From NCBI RefSeq assembly GCF_016863655.1, contig NZ_BOPH01000027.1:1-64000 (forward strand): a stretch of 64,000 nucleotides of DNA, given 5' to 3'. This document shows positions 35,539 to 43,653 of this stretch, piece by piece. Position numbers and translations under genes: made by a program. The DNA comes from Virgisporangium ochraceum (GTDB taxonomy: Bacteria; Actinomycetota; Actinomycetes; Mycobacteriales; Micromonosporaceae). Every line of letters begins with the position of its first letter. Within the stretch, counting starts at the first letter, position 1. The notes beneath the pieces were generated by a model that worked only from the letters and a program-made list of their open reading frames with translations, searched no databases and was not told the DNA's origin.

Positions 35539-37083
35539 GTGGACGTCCACATCAACATTGACGGCCTCGGCGACCGTGCAACGCGCATCTACCGGCAGCT
35601 GCGCGCCGCGGTCCTCGACGGGCGCCTGCGCCCCGGCGACCGGCTGCCGCCCACCCGCGAGCTCGCCGCGAGCCTCGGCGTCGCGCGCAACACCGTCGCC
35701 GTCGCCTACGAACGCCTCACCGCCGAGGGCTTCCTCACCGCCCGCGTCGGCGCCGGCACGTACGTCGGCGCGGCGCCCGTCGCGAGCGCCGTCCGCCGGC
35801 CGGTTCCGGGCGTGCGTCCACAACCGGTATGGGACGCGCTACGGCGCGAAGAAAAACCGGAACGGAGACCGTACGGCTTCCCCGTCGGTACGCCGGACTC
35901 CACGCTCTTCCCCCTGGCCACCTGGCGCCGCCTGGTCTCGGCCGAGCTGCGCTCGGCCACCCTCGGCCGCGACGCCTACGCCGACGCCGCCGGCGAACCC
36001 GGGCTGCGCGCCGCGATCGCCCGGTACGTCGGTGTGTCCCGGTCGGTGCGCGCGGCGGCCGACGACGTGGTGGTCACTCAGGGGGCGCAGCAGGCCCTGG
36101 ACCTGATCGGGCGGGTGCTCGTCGCACCCGGCGACACCGTGGCCGTGGAGGAGCCCGGCTACCCGCCGGCCCGCGACCTGTTCCGGGCGCTGGGTGCGCG
36201 GGTGGTGGGCGTGCCGGTCGACGGCGAGGGGCTGGTCGTCGACCGGCTGCCGTCGGCGGCCCGGCTGGTCTACGTGACGCCGTCGCACCAGTTCCCGCTC
36301 GGCACGCCGATGTCGCTGGCGCGGCGGGCCGCGCTGCTCGACTGGGTCGCGAGCCGCGACGCGGCCGTCATCGAGGACGACTACGACAGCGAGTTCCGGT
36401 TCTCCGACCGTCCGCTCGACCCGTTGCAGAGCCTCGACCGGTCCGGCCGCGTGATCTACGTGGGCACGTTCTCGAAGACGCTCCTGCCCGTTCTGCGGCT
36501 CGGGTACGCCGTCGCACCGCCGTCGCTCCTGCCCGCCCTGCGCACCGCCCGCCGCCTCACCGACTGGCACGGCGACGTCGTGGCCCAGGCGGCGCTGGCG
36601 AGGTTCATCGACTCGGGCGAGCTGTCCCGCCACGTCCGCCGGGCCAGCCGCGTCTACGCCGAACGCCACCGCCTGGTCACCGCGGCCCTCGCCGGGGACC
36701 TGTCGCGCTGGCTGACCCCGGTGCCGTCCGCCGCGGGTCTCCACGTGTGCGCCCTGTCCACCGTTCCCCTCGACGACGTGGTCGACCGGGCGGCCGCCGC
36801 GGGCGTCGCCGTGGAGCGCCTGGCGGCCTACCGGTCCGCTCCAGACGGCGGCCCCGCCGCGGACGGCCGCGCCTCATCCGACGGCCGCGACCCGGACGGC
36901 GCCGACCCGGCCGGCGCCGACCCGGACGGCCCTGCCGCGGACGGCCCGGCCGTCGACGGGCTCGTGCTCGGCTACGGAGCGACCCCCACCGACCTGATCG
37001 AACCGGGCCTGCGCGTGCTCGCCGGATGCTTCGCGGCGGCCACAGAGATTCCACACAGGACGGTGCCACGATCCCCGGCATGA
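35539..37083 (+). CDS. MocR/PdxR-type regulator (GntR DNA-binding plus aminotransferase fold)
   Basis: A 514-residue regulator. Residues ~15-80 are a GntR winged helix (RIYRQLRAAVLDGRLRPGDR, LPPTRELAASLGVARNTVAVAY). The rest is an aminotransferase class-I fold with the PLP lysine in GTFSKTLLPVLRLGY and IEDDYDSEF. Unusually, an Asp-Gly-Pro-Ala low-complexity stretch of about 40 residues (36840-36960) is inserted before LVLGYGA. GTG 35539 fits the domain start; upstream in-frame codons run through the operator. The stop overlaps the next ATG (ATGA). TCAACATTGA lies at 35552. Confidence 0.85.
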   Translation: MDVHINIDGLGDRATRIYRQLRAAVLDGRLRPGDRLPPTRELAASLGVARNTVAVAYERLTAEGFLTARVGAGTYVGAAPVASAVRRPVPGVRPQPVWDALRREEKPERRPYGFPVGTPDSTLFPLATWRRLVSAELRSATLGRDAYADAAGEPGLRAAIARYVGVSRSVRAAADDVVVTQGAQQALDLIGRVLVAPGDTVAVEEPGYPPARDLFRALGARVVGVPVDGEGLVVDRLPSAARLVYVTPSHQFPLGTPMSLARRAALLDWVASRDAAVIEDDYDSEFRFSDRPLDPLQSLDRSGRVIYVGTFSKTLLPVLRLGYAVAPPSLLPALRTARRLTDWHGDVVAQAALARFIDSGELSRHVRRASRVYAERHRLVTAALAGDLSRWLTPVPSAAGLHVCALSTVPLDDVVDRAAAAGVAVERLAAYRSAPDGGPAADGRASSDGRDPDGADPAGADPDGPAADGPAVDGLVLGYGATPTDLIEPGLRVLAGCFAAATEIPHRTVPRSPA

Positions 37084-37475
37084 GACCCCGTACCCGCCGG
37101 CTCGCCGTCCTCGGTATCGCCGCCGCCTTCGCCGTCACCCTCGCCACACCGGCGCTCGCCGACCCGAGCACCGATCCGAGCAGCGCTCCGGGTGGCGGTG
37201 AGCGGGCCGCGAAGGTCTGTGCCCGGCTCCCCCAGATCGAGGCCCGCGCCGACAAGGTCCTCGCCCGCCTGCAGGCCGGCGAGGACACGCCCGGATCGGT
37301 CGCCTTCACGAAGAAGCGGGCCGAGCGCGCCCGCGCCAACGGCAACACCGACCTCGCCACCGCGCTCGACAGCCGGGCCAAGGCCCGTCAGGACATGATC
37401 CCGGTGCTGCAGAAGAAGAAGGCCGGTCTGCCGAAGGCCAAGGAGTGGTGCGCCGCGCACGGGAACGGCAAGTGA
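37080..37475 (+). CDS. Small secreted protein, unknown function
   Basis: A 131-residue exported protein. The signal peptide is RPRTRRLAVLGIAAAFAVTLA with cleavage near ALA-DP. The mature part is a charged helical segment with two Cys (VCARLPQIEARADKVLARLQ ... AKEWCAAHG) that could form a disulphide. Both ends show 4-nt overlaps (ATGA with MocR, GTGA with the lipoprotein), so it belongs to an operon leading to the two-component genes. Confidence 0.7.
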   Translation: MRPRTRRLAVLGIAAAFAVTLATPALADPSTDPSSAPGGGERAAKVCARLPQIEARADKVLARLQAGEDTPGSVAFTKKRAERARANGNTDLATALDSRAKARQDMIPVLQKKKAGLPKAKEWCAAHGNGK

Positions 37476-37648
37476 GGGCGGCCGTCGTGGCGGTGCTGCT
37501 CGCGCTCGCCCTGACCGGCTGCGGCGACCCGGCACCGGAACCCGCCGCCCCGACCACCGGGGTGCAGGACGTCGAGGACGTGGAGAACATCGTGAACGAC
37601 CTGGAGAGCGTCGTAGGCTCAGCTGAATCCGAGGTCGAGGCGAGCTAG
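37472..37648 (+). CDS. Small lipoprotein
   Basis: A 58-residue protein: hydrophobic AAVVAVLLALALTGC with a lipobox Cys near residue 17, then a short acidic Pro/Glu/Val-rich tail (VQDVEDVENIVNDLESVVGS). It lies between the secreted protein and an OmpR-type response regulator, and could be an accessory sensor-side protein for that system (inference). Confidence 0.65.
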   Translation: MRAAVVAVLLALALTGCGDPAPEPAAPTTGVQDVEDVENIVNDLESVVGSAESEVEAS

Positions 37649-37661
37649 AGGTCCCCACCCC

Positions 37662-38336
37662 ATGTCCGGAACGGTGCTGATCGTCGACGACGACGCCGTG
37701 CTGCGTCGGTCGTTGGCGCGCGCCCTGCGGCTGTCCGGGTTCCGCACCGACGTCGCCGAGGGCGGGCTCGACGCGTTGGCCCGCATCGCCGCGGGCCGGC
37801 CCGACGTCGTCGTCCTCGACGTGTCGATGCCCGACCTCAGCGGCACCGAGGTCTGCCGGCGACTGCGCCGCGAGGGCAACGAGGTGCCGATCGTGATGCT
37901 GTCGGCGCTCGACGAGGCCGACGACCGCATCTCCGGTCTGCAGGCCGGCGCCGACGACTATCTGGTCAAGCCGTTCGTCACCGCCGAGCTCGAGCTGCGC
38001 CTGAGGGCGTTGCTGCGCCGGCGGCCACCGGCCACCGGCGTCCTCCGGGTGGGAGACCTGGTCGTCGACGCCGACGCGCGCACCGCCCGCCGCGGCGGCA
38101 CCGACCTCGACCTCACCCGGCGCGAGTTCGACCTGCTGGAGGTGCTGGCCCGCAACCAGGGCGTGGTGCTCAGCCGCGACCGGCTGCTGGAGCTGGTGTG
38201 GGGCTACGACTTCGACGTGGGTACGAACGCGGTCGACACGTTCGTCAGCTACCTGCGCCGCAAGACCGAGGCGGGCGGCGCGGCGCGGCTGATCCACACG
38301 GTGCGGGGCATCGGGTTCCTGATGAGAGCCCGATGA
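37662..38336 (+). CDS. OmpR-family response regulator
   Basis: A 224-residue regulator with a canonical receiver (VLIVDDDAVLRR, Asp in VVVLDVSMPDLSG, Lys in DDYLVKPF) and a C-terminal winged helix (TDLDLTRREFDLLEVLARNQ, WGYDFDVGTNAVDTFVSYLR, IHTVRGIGFLMR). It is closest in style to actinobacterial MprA/TcrA-type regulators. It starts 13 bp after the lipoprotein gene and overlaps the kinase gene (ATGA). Confidence 0.9.
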   Translation: MSGTVLIVDDDAVLRRSLARALRLSGFRTDVAEGGLDALARIAAGRPDVVVLDVSMPDLSGTEVCRRLRREGNEVPIVMLSALDEADDRISGLQAGADDYLVKPFVTAELELRLRALLRRRPPATGVLRVGDLVVDADARTARRGGTDLDLTRREFDLLEVLARNQGVVLSRDRLLELVWGYDFDVGTNAVDTFVSYLRRKTEAGGAARLIHTVRGIGFLMRAR

Positions 38337-39682
38337 GGCTCGCGACCCGGTTCGCGCTCGCCTGCGCGGGCACGGTGACACTGCTCGTCTTCCTGGCCGG
38401 CCTGGGTTTCCTGCGGCTGTCGCGCGACGACGTGATGGGCGAGCTCGACGCGCAGCTGCGCGCGCAGGCGACCCGGGTGCGGCCGCAGGCGGTGCGCGTG
38501 CTCAACCGGCCCGGTCCCCCGCAGCGTCCCGAGAACGGCTTCAACGTGCCGGGCGGGATCGCGGTGTACGGCAACGGCGGCTGGATGACCATCGGCGAGC
38601 ACCCGCCGGTCGACCGGCTGCCGGCGAAGAAGACCGGGCCGCAGAACGTCGTCGGCGGCGGCCACCGGTGGCGGGCGGTCGCGGTCAACGTGCCGTCGGC
38701 CGACGGTCGGGGCGGGCGGCTGTGGGTGTTCGCGCCGGCCGGCGAGCCGCAGCGGCAGCTCGACCGGCTGCGGGTGCGGGTCGCGCTCGTCACCGGTCTC
38801 GCCATGGCCGTGTCGTCGCTGGTCGGCTGGCTGGTCGGCCGGGCCGCCACGCGTCCCCTGCGACGGTTGCAGGGGCGGCTCGCGGCGCTGTCGGGACGGC
38901 CGGCGATGCGCGTCGGCGGCGGGTCGGGCCTGCCCGAGATCGACGAGGTGGCCGCGGTCGTCGACAGCACCCTCGACCGCTACGACGGCCAGGTCGCGTT
39001 GACCAACCAGGCACTGCAGGCGGCGCGGTCGTTCGCCGCCACCGCCGCGCACGAGCTGCGGACCCCGCTCGCCGGCATCGGCACCAACCTCGAGGTGCTG
39101 CAGCGGCACACCGACATCGACCCGGCCGAGCGCGTCGAGGTCCTCACCGACCTGCTCGCCGAGCACCGGCGCGCGGTGGGCCTCCTGGCGATGCTGCGGA
39201 TCCTCGCGCAGGGCGAACTGGTGACCCCGGAGCAGTTCGAGCGGATCGACCTGGCCGAGCTGCTCGACGGCGCGGTCGACGCCGCCCGCCGCAGGCACGC
39301 CGGGGCCACGATCACGTTGTCGGGTCCGGCCACGCTGCCGGTCACCGGCTGGCCCGACGGCCTGCGCTGCGTGGTCGACAACCTTCTCGACAACGCCGCG
39401 GTCCACGGTGCCGGTCCGGACGGAACCGCCACGGTGGCGGTGACCCTGACCCGGGACGCGACCCTCACCGTCGCCGACGGTGGCCCGGGCGTCCCCGCCG
39501 ACCTGGGCCGGGCGGTGTTCCAACGGTTCACGAAGGCGCCCGGGAGCCCGGGCTCCGGGCTGGGGCTGACCCTGGTCGCCCAGCAGGTGTCGCTGCACGG
39601 TGGAACGATCGAGATCGGACCGCCGCCCGGCGGCCGGTTCACGGTGCGCCTGCACCCCCACAGCCTTCACAGTCCTATGTAG
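38333..39682 (+). CDS. Membrane sensor histidine kinase
   Basis: A 449-residue kinase with two transmembrane helices (about 8-28, FALACAGTVTLLVFLAGLGFL, and about 150-170, VALVTGLAMAVSSLVGWLVG) flanking a ~120-residue extracellular sensor. A HAMP-like linker (ATRPLRRLQGRL), the H-box AATAAHELRTPLAGI, the N-box NLLDNAAVHG and GSGLGLTLV follow. It pairs with the overlapping OmpR regulator. The secreted protein and lipoprotein upstream may be its outputs or inputs. It overlaps the convergent TetR gene by 16 bp. Confidence 0.9.
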   Translation: MRLATRFALACAGTVTLLVFLAGLGFLRLSRDDVMGELDAQLRAQATRVRPQAVRVLNRPGPPQRPENGFNVPGGIAVYGNGGWMTIGEHPPVDRLPAKKTGPQNVVGGGHRWRAVAVNVPSADGRGGRLWVFAPAGEPQRQLDRLRVRVALVTGLAMAVSSLVGWLVGRAATRPLRRLQGRLAALSGRPAMRVGGGSGLPEIDEVAAVVDSTLDRYDGQVALTNQALQAARSFAATAAHELRTPLAGIGTNLEVLQRHTDIDPAERVEVLTDLLAEHRRAVGLLAMLRILAQGELVTPEQFERIDLAELLDGAVDAARRRHAGATITLSGPATLPVTGWPDGLRCVVDNLLDNAAVHGAGPDGTATVAVTLTRDATLTVADGGPGVPADLGRAVFQRFTKAPGSPGSGLGLTLVAQQVSLHGGTIEIGPPPGGRFTVRLHPHSLHSPM

Positions 39683-40383
39683 ACCGCCTGCGCCCGCATC
39701 TGGTGTTCGAAGAACGCCTCCTTGTCACCGACGGCGTTCTCGAGCTGGCCGAACAGCTCGAAGCTCACGGTGCCGAACAGCTGGACCCACGCGCCCATGC
39801 CCCGGCTCACCGCGGCCGGCGGCGCGTCGGGGCACAGCCAGGTCGCGAGCTGCGCGAAGTTCTCCGCCGCCGGACCGGTGAGCGGTTCCTCGGCGGGGAA
39901 GCGCCCCTGTGACGCGGCGTCCTGGAGGATCCCGCCGAGCACCCGCGCCGCCCGTGTTGCCGCCGGGACGGTGTCGCTCGGTGCCCGGTAGCCCGGAACG
40001 GGGCTGCCGTAGATGAGCGCGTACTCGTGCGGCGCGGCCAGCGCCCAGTCGCGCACCGCGTGGCAGACGGCCATCCAGCGGGCGCTCAGCGCGTCCCACT
40101 CGAAGGCGCCCGCGGCCGCGGCCTTCCCGGCGGCCTCGACCACGCCCAGGTCGGCGGCCTCGACCGCGGCGCCGAGGCTGTTGTAGGCATCGAGGATCAG
40201 CGCGGTCAGCAGCTCGTCGCGGCTGGCGAAGTAGCGGTAGATCGCCGACGACACCACCCCGACATCGCGCGCCACCGCCCGGAGCGACAGGTTCGCGCCG
40301 TCGCTGGCGAGGTGACGCCGCGCGACCGTCTTGATCTCGTCGGTCATCTGCGCGCGGACGCGGGCCCGGATTCCGCTACTCAT
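39667..40383 (-). CDS. TetR-family regulator with WHG-type C-terminal domain
   Basis: A 238-residue repressor: MTDEIKTVARRHLASDGANLS and LRAVARDVGVVSSAIYRYFASRDELLTALI form the TetR helix-turn-helix. The C-terminal part (DWALAAPHEYALIYGSPVPGY ... WVQLFGTVSFELFGQLEN) is the WHG/TetR_C_13 type. ATG 40383 is chosen; ATG 40392 is also possible. Three copies of a palindrome in the gap to the divergent epimerase gene are likely operators for this protein. Confidence 0.85.
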   Translation of the reverse strand: MSSGIRARVRAQMTDEIKTVARRHLASDGANLSLRAVARDVGVVSSAIYRYFASRDELLTALILDAYNSLGAAVEAADLGVVEAAGKAAAAGAFEWDALSARWMAVCHAVRDWALAAPHEYALIYGSPVPGYRAPSDTVPAATRAARVLGGILQDAASQGRFPAEEPLTGPAAENFAQLATWLCPDAPPAAVSRGMGAWVQLFGTVSFELFGQLENAVGDKEAFFEHQMRAQAVYIGL

Positions 40384-40417
40384 GCCGGCCATGGTCGCAC
40401 AGGTCAGCGCCAAACAG

Positions 40418-40483
40418 AGAGCACTGCTCTTGACAACGCGGACGCAATGAGAGAGCATTGTTCTCAACAGAGAGCACTGCTCA
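40418..40483. promoter_or_regulatory. Three TetR-type palindromes AGAGCA-N-TGCTCT
   Basis: AGAGCACTGCTCT at 40418-40430, AGAGCATTGTTCT at 40452-40464 and AGAGCACTGCTCA at 40471-40483 are near-identical 13-bp palindromes. They lie between the TetR start (40383) and the divergent epimerase start (40499). TTGACA overlaps the first site, so a bound repressor would block the promoter. Confidence 0.8.
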
Positions 40484-40498
40484 CAAACGGAGGTCGTC

Positions 40499-41413
40499 AT
40501 GCACGTCGTCGTCGGAGCCGGAGCCATCGGTTCGTCCACCGCCGTCCAGCTCGCCGAGGCGGGCGAGCACGTCCGCGTCGTCACGCGCAGCGGGTCCGGC
40601 CCGGTCCACCCGGGCATCGAGCGGGTGGCGGCCGACGCCAGCGACCCGGCCGCGCTCACCCGCCTCAGCGCCGGCGCCACGGCGATCTACAACTGCGCCA
40701 ACCCGCCGTACCACTCGTGGCCCACCGACTGGCCCCCGCTGGCCGGGTCGCTGCTGGCGGCGGCCGGGTCGAGCGGCGCACCGCTGGTGATCACCGGCAA
40801 CCTGTACGTCTACGGCCCGGTCGACCGTCCGATGACGCCCGACATGCCGCTGGCCGCCCCCACGGTGAAGGGCCGGGTGCGGGTGAAGCTGTGGGAGGAC
40901 GCGCTCGCCGCCCACCGGTCCGGCCGGATCTCCGGCGTCACCGAGGTGCGGGCGTCGGACTTCATCAGCCCGCGGCACTCGACGCTGGAGTTCGCGCTGG
41001 CCGCGCTGCGGGCCAACCGCACGGTGTGGCTGCCGGGCGAGATCGACCAGCCGCACACGTTCACCTACACCGGTGACGTCGCGAGAGCACTGATCGCGCT
41101 GGGCCGCGACGAGCGCGCCTGGGGTCGGGCGTGGCACGTCCCGTCCCCCGAGCCCATGACCCTGCGGGAGCTGGTCCGCCACACGGCGCGGGTGGGTGGC
41201 TTCGCCGAGCCCACCGTGCGCAGCCTTCCGGGCCCGGTCATGTACGCGAGCGGCTGGTTCAATCCGTTCATGAAGGAGATGCGGGAGATGTCCTACCAGT
41301 TCGACCGGCCGTTCATCCTCGACGCGTCCGAGACCGAGCGCGTGTTCGGCCTGAAGCCCACCGCCCTCGACGAGGCCCTGGCCGCCACGATCCGCGAACC
41401 CGTCACCACGTGA
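40499..41413 (+). CDS. NAD-dependent epimerase/reductase-like protein
   Basis: A 304-residue extended short-chain dehydrogenase-like protein. The cofactor loop is MHVVVGAGAIGSSTAVQLAEAG (GxGxxG), with IYNCANPPYHSW, GNLYVYGPVDRP (the Y of the active-site region) and TFTYTGDVARALIALG. It lacks a clear YxxxK, so the reaction is uncertain. GGAGG lies a few bases before the ATG. It is the probable target of the divergent TetR repressor, perhaps detoxifying or modifying the inducer. Confidence 0.75.
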   Translation: MHVVVGAGAIGSSTAVQLAEAGEHVRVVTRSGSGPVHPGIERVAADASDPAALTRLSAGATAIYNCANPPYHSWPTDWPPLAGSLLAAAGSSGAPLVITGNLYVYGPVDRPMTPDMPLAAPTVKGRVRVKLWEDALAAHRSGRISGVTEVRASDFISPRHSTLEFALAALRANRTVWLPGEIDQPHTFTYTGDVARALIALGRDERAWGRAWHVPSPEPMTLRELVRHTARVGGFAEPTVRSLPGPVMYASGWFNPFMKEMREMSYQFDRPFILDASETERVFGLKPTALDEALAATIREPVTT

Positions 41414-41477
41414 CCCGCACCGGTCGCGGCCAGAGCCAGCGGCCAGCGCCCCGCCCGGGGCCACCGCCCGGACCGGC

Positions 41478-41545
41478 GGCGCTCACCCGGCGGCGCTCAC
41501 CCCGCCGGCCCGGCGCGGCTCACCCGGCCGACTCGGCGCGGCTCA
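41478..41545. repeat. Degenerate tandem repeats spanning the stop codon of the TPR gene
   Basis: On the coding strand the motif GTGAGC(C/G)CGCC..GG recurs as GTTGAGCCGCGCC, GTGAGCCGCGCC, GTGAGCGCCGCCGG and GTGAGCGCCGCCGG. The second copy contains the true TGA at 41520-41522, and later copies provide further TGAs. This is the same behaviour as at the other stop codons listed, though unit length varies. Confidence 0.65.
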
Positions 41546-42209
41546 ACCAGTCTTCGGCCTGTGCCACCCGCTGGGGGCGCAGGCCGGCGGCGCGTGTCTG
41601 GTCGAGTGCCACCCGCAGCACGCCGGCCGCCTCGGCCCGACGGCCGGCCATGAGCAGCGCCTGCCCCACCGCGAGCGTGCCGCTGGGAACCCACCGGGCG
41701 TCGCCGTGCTTCTCCCGCAGGTCCAGCGAGATGCGCAGGTGCCGCAGGGCCTCGTCGTACATCTTGCGGTCGACGAGGTGGTAGAAGCCGATGTGCCGGT
41801 GCAGCTCCGAACACGTGAGGAGGTCGCCGTGCTCCTCGGCCAGCGGCAGCGCCTCCCGGAACAGCCCGATCGCACCGGCGGAGTCGTGGCGCAGCACCTG
41901 CCGCACCAGCCCGACCCCGAACAGCGACGCGGCGACGCCCGCCCGGTCGTCCAGGGCGCGCCGCAGGTCCAGGGCCCGCTGGAACAACGCCTCCTCGGCA
42001 TCCGGGTCCGACTCCCGCACCTGACCGTCCACAATGGACTCCAAGGCCCGCCAGTGCATCAGCCAGCCCTGCTGGTGCAGCACGGCGGCCTCCGCGGCCG
42101 GATCGGTGGCCGCGGCCTGCGCGTCGGCCAGCAGCCGCTGCGCCACGGAGAAGTCACCGGTACGGAACGCCGCCTCCGTCATCGCCTCGACGGCGTCATC
42201 CAGTGTCAT
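41520..42209 (-). CDS. Tetratricopeptide-repeat protein
   Basis: A 229-residue all-helical protein with TPR-like pairs: FSVAQRLLADAQAAATDPAAEAA, EEALFQRALDLRRALDDRAGVA, GLFREALPLAEEHGDLLTCSELH and ALRHLRISLDLREKHGDARW. It resembles the C-terminal TPR part of SARP/AfsR proteins but has no DNA-binding domain. It probably mediates protein contacts. The gene stands alone; the nearest neighbours are the convergent epimerase gene and the WXG-like set. Confidence 0.75.
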   Translation of the reverse strand: MTLDDAVEAMTEAAFRTGDFSVAQRLLADAQAAATDPAAEAAVLHQQGWLMHWRALESIVDGQVRESDPDAEEALFQRALDLRRALDDRAGVAASLFGVGLVRQVLRHDSAGAIGLFREALPLAEEHGDLLTCSELHRHIGFYHLVDRKMYDEALRHLRISLDLREKHGDARWVPSGTLAVGQALLMAGRRAEAAGVLRVALDQTRAAGLRPQRVAQAEDWLSRAESAG

Positions 42210-42232
42210 GGATCAGAAGCGTAACCCGTCCC

Positions 42233-43111
42233 TCACCGGAGTTGCGGCGGCGGCCGGAACGGCCGCACCGTGCCCTCCGGGGTGACGGTCGGGAAGTTCG
42301 CCCACCGGGTGGGGTCGGGCCACCGGCCCTTGCTGAAGAAGGTGTCCTCCTGCCACGCCTCGGCGAACGCCTCGCTCGTGTAGTCGAGCCCGACGCCGGT
42401 GGCGAGCCGGTTGTTGCCGTAGTAGACGGTCAGCGCCAGGATCTGCCGCTTGACGGACGCCCACGCCGACCTCATCTTCCCGGCGTCGGTCCAGTCGGTG
42501 AACGCCTGGTCGAGGAGGTCGTAGATCCTCATGATGACCGCGTAGGTCTCGCTCGCGAAGCTCGCGTTGAGCCGCGCGACGCTGTTCGCGTACTCGATCA
42601 TCGCGGTGCTGACGCGCAACGCCGTGAAGGCGAACGAGCCGGCGACGTTGAACTGCCGGGTGACCGCCTCCGCGTACGTCGCCGCCGCCGAGCCCGACCA
42701 GCCCGAGTTCCCGGACTCGCGCAGGTGGTCCTTCAGCGTGTCCGGCTCGATCGCGGTGCGGTACTTCACCAGCCGGGTGCGGACGCGCAGCCAGCGCTTG
42801 GCGTCCTCGAGCGCCTTGCGCGGCACGTCCAGAACGACGAGGAACCGCTTGGCCATCCGCTCGAAGTGCTCGTAGACCCACTTCATCCCGGCCCACACCC
42901 ACTCGGCCGCCTGGAAGAACGCGTCCTTCGCCGTCTGCACCGCCCAGTCGCGCATCCGCTGGAAGTAGGTCCGCGTGGGTTCGCTGGTCTCCAGCAGCCA
43001 CTTCCGGTGGTGCTCGACCTCGTCCCTGGCCCAGTCGGCGTCGGCCTGACCGGCACCGATCCGGCCCCAGATGCCGGTCTCCTCCGGGTCCTCCTTCGGG
43101 TTCGCGCTCAC
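42233..43111 (-). CDS. WXG100-like large protein, candidate type VII secretion substrate
   Basis: A 292-residue, mostly helical protein. SGNSGWSGSAAATYAEAV near the middle holds a W-x-G turn between helices, the hallmark of WXG100/ESX substrates. The first part is unusually Trp/Phe-rich (FFQAAEWVWAGMKWVYEHFER). GTG 43111 (VSANPKEDPEETG) is chosen; a longer frame reads through the tandem repeats. It lies downstream of a second WXG-like gene and a YbaB-like gene. No ESX ATPase is in the window. Confidence 0.6.
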   Translation of the reverse strand: MSANPKEDPEETGIWGRIGAGQADADWARDEVEHHRKWLLETSEPTRTYFQRMRDWAVQTAKDAFFQAAEWVWAGMKWVYEHFERMAKRFLVVLDVPRKALEDAKRWLRVRTRLVKYRTAIEPDTLKDHLRESGNSGWSGSAAATYAEAVTRQFNVAGSFAFTALRVSTAMIEYANSVARLNASFASETYAVIMRIYDLLDQAFTDWTDAGKMRSAWASVKRQILALTVYYGNNRLATGVGLDYTSEAFAEAWQEDTFFSKGRWPDPTRWANFPTVTPEGTVRPFRPPPQLR

Positions 43112-43190
43112 CGCGCACCGCCACGATTTCCGGCGCTCGCCGCGCACCGCCCCGGTTCTCCGGCGCTCACCGCGCACCGCCCCGCCGCTC
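43099..43190. repeat. 29-30-bp tandem repeat at a stop/start junction
   Basis: Three copies of a unit carrying GGCGGTGCGCGGTGAGCGC (coding strand) fill the junction between the two WXG-like genes. The upstream gene's TGA (43167-43169) is in the GTGA of the first copy. The downstream gene's GTG (43109-43111) is in the GTGA of the third copy, and the middle copy has GCGA. The layout suggests an ancestral GTGA overlap pulled apart by repeat expansion. Confidence 0.8.
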
Positions 43191-43619
43191 GACGCCGTCG
43201 AGCAGCGCCTTCCCGCTGGCGTACTCGGCGTCCAGGGCCGTCCGGAAGCCCTTGTCGATCGCGACGAGCGTGTCGCGGATGGCGCCGGCGACCCGGTACC
43301 CCTCGCTCAGGTGGTCCCACATGAGGTCGATCGACTCCTCGTGCAGCTTCCAGATGCGCGGGCCCACCGCCAGGTACGGCGGCTCGCCGACGGTCTCCAT
43401 GTACGCGAGCGCGCCCCGCGCCATCATCAGCTCCTCGTGCGCGGTCCGCCACGCCTCGAGGTGCACCGCGATGTCCTCCGACGCGTACCGGAGCTGACCG
43501 GGCCGCATTCCCAGGTACTCGTCGTAGTGGGGCCCCGATTCGACGGGACGCGGACCCGCCGGCTTCCGCTCGGGCAGCGGAGGCTGCATCCGTCCGGGCA
43601 GTTCGTCGAGATCGGCCAT
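43167..43619 (-). CDS. WXG100-like/ESX-associated helical protein
   Basis: A 150-residue protein with two long helices (YASEDIAVHLEAWRTAHEELMMARGALAYME and LHEESIDLMWDHLSEGYRVAGAIRDTLVAIDKGF) resembling the helical hairpin of WXG/LXG-type proteins, but without a clean WxG turn. It lies between the YbaB-like gene and the larger WXG-like gene on the same strand. Function unknown; assignment rests on fold impression and context. Confidence 0.55.
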   Translation of the reverse strand: MADLDELPGRMQPPLPERKPAGPRPVESGPHYDEYLGMRPGQLRYASEDIAVHLEAWRTAHEELMMARGALAYMETVGEPPYLAVGPRIWKLHEESIDLMWDHLSEGYRVAGAIRDTLVAIDKGFRTALDAEYASGKALLDGVERRGGAR

Positions 43620-43653
43620 GTGCGCTCCCGTTCAGCTCGTCGCCTTCACCCGG

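Noticed and set aside
42233..43177. Longer start (43177) for the large WXG-like gene
   Set aside because: The extra 22 codons are translated tandem repeats without similarity to known starts; GTG 43111 sits in the repeat copy that mimics the usual GTGA junction.
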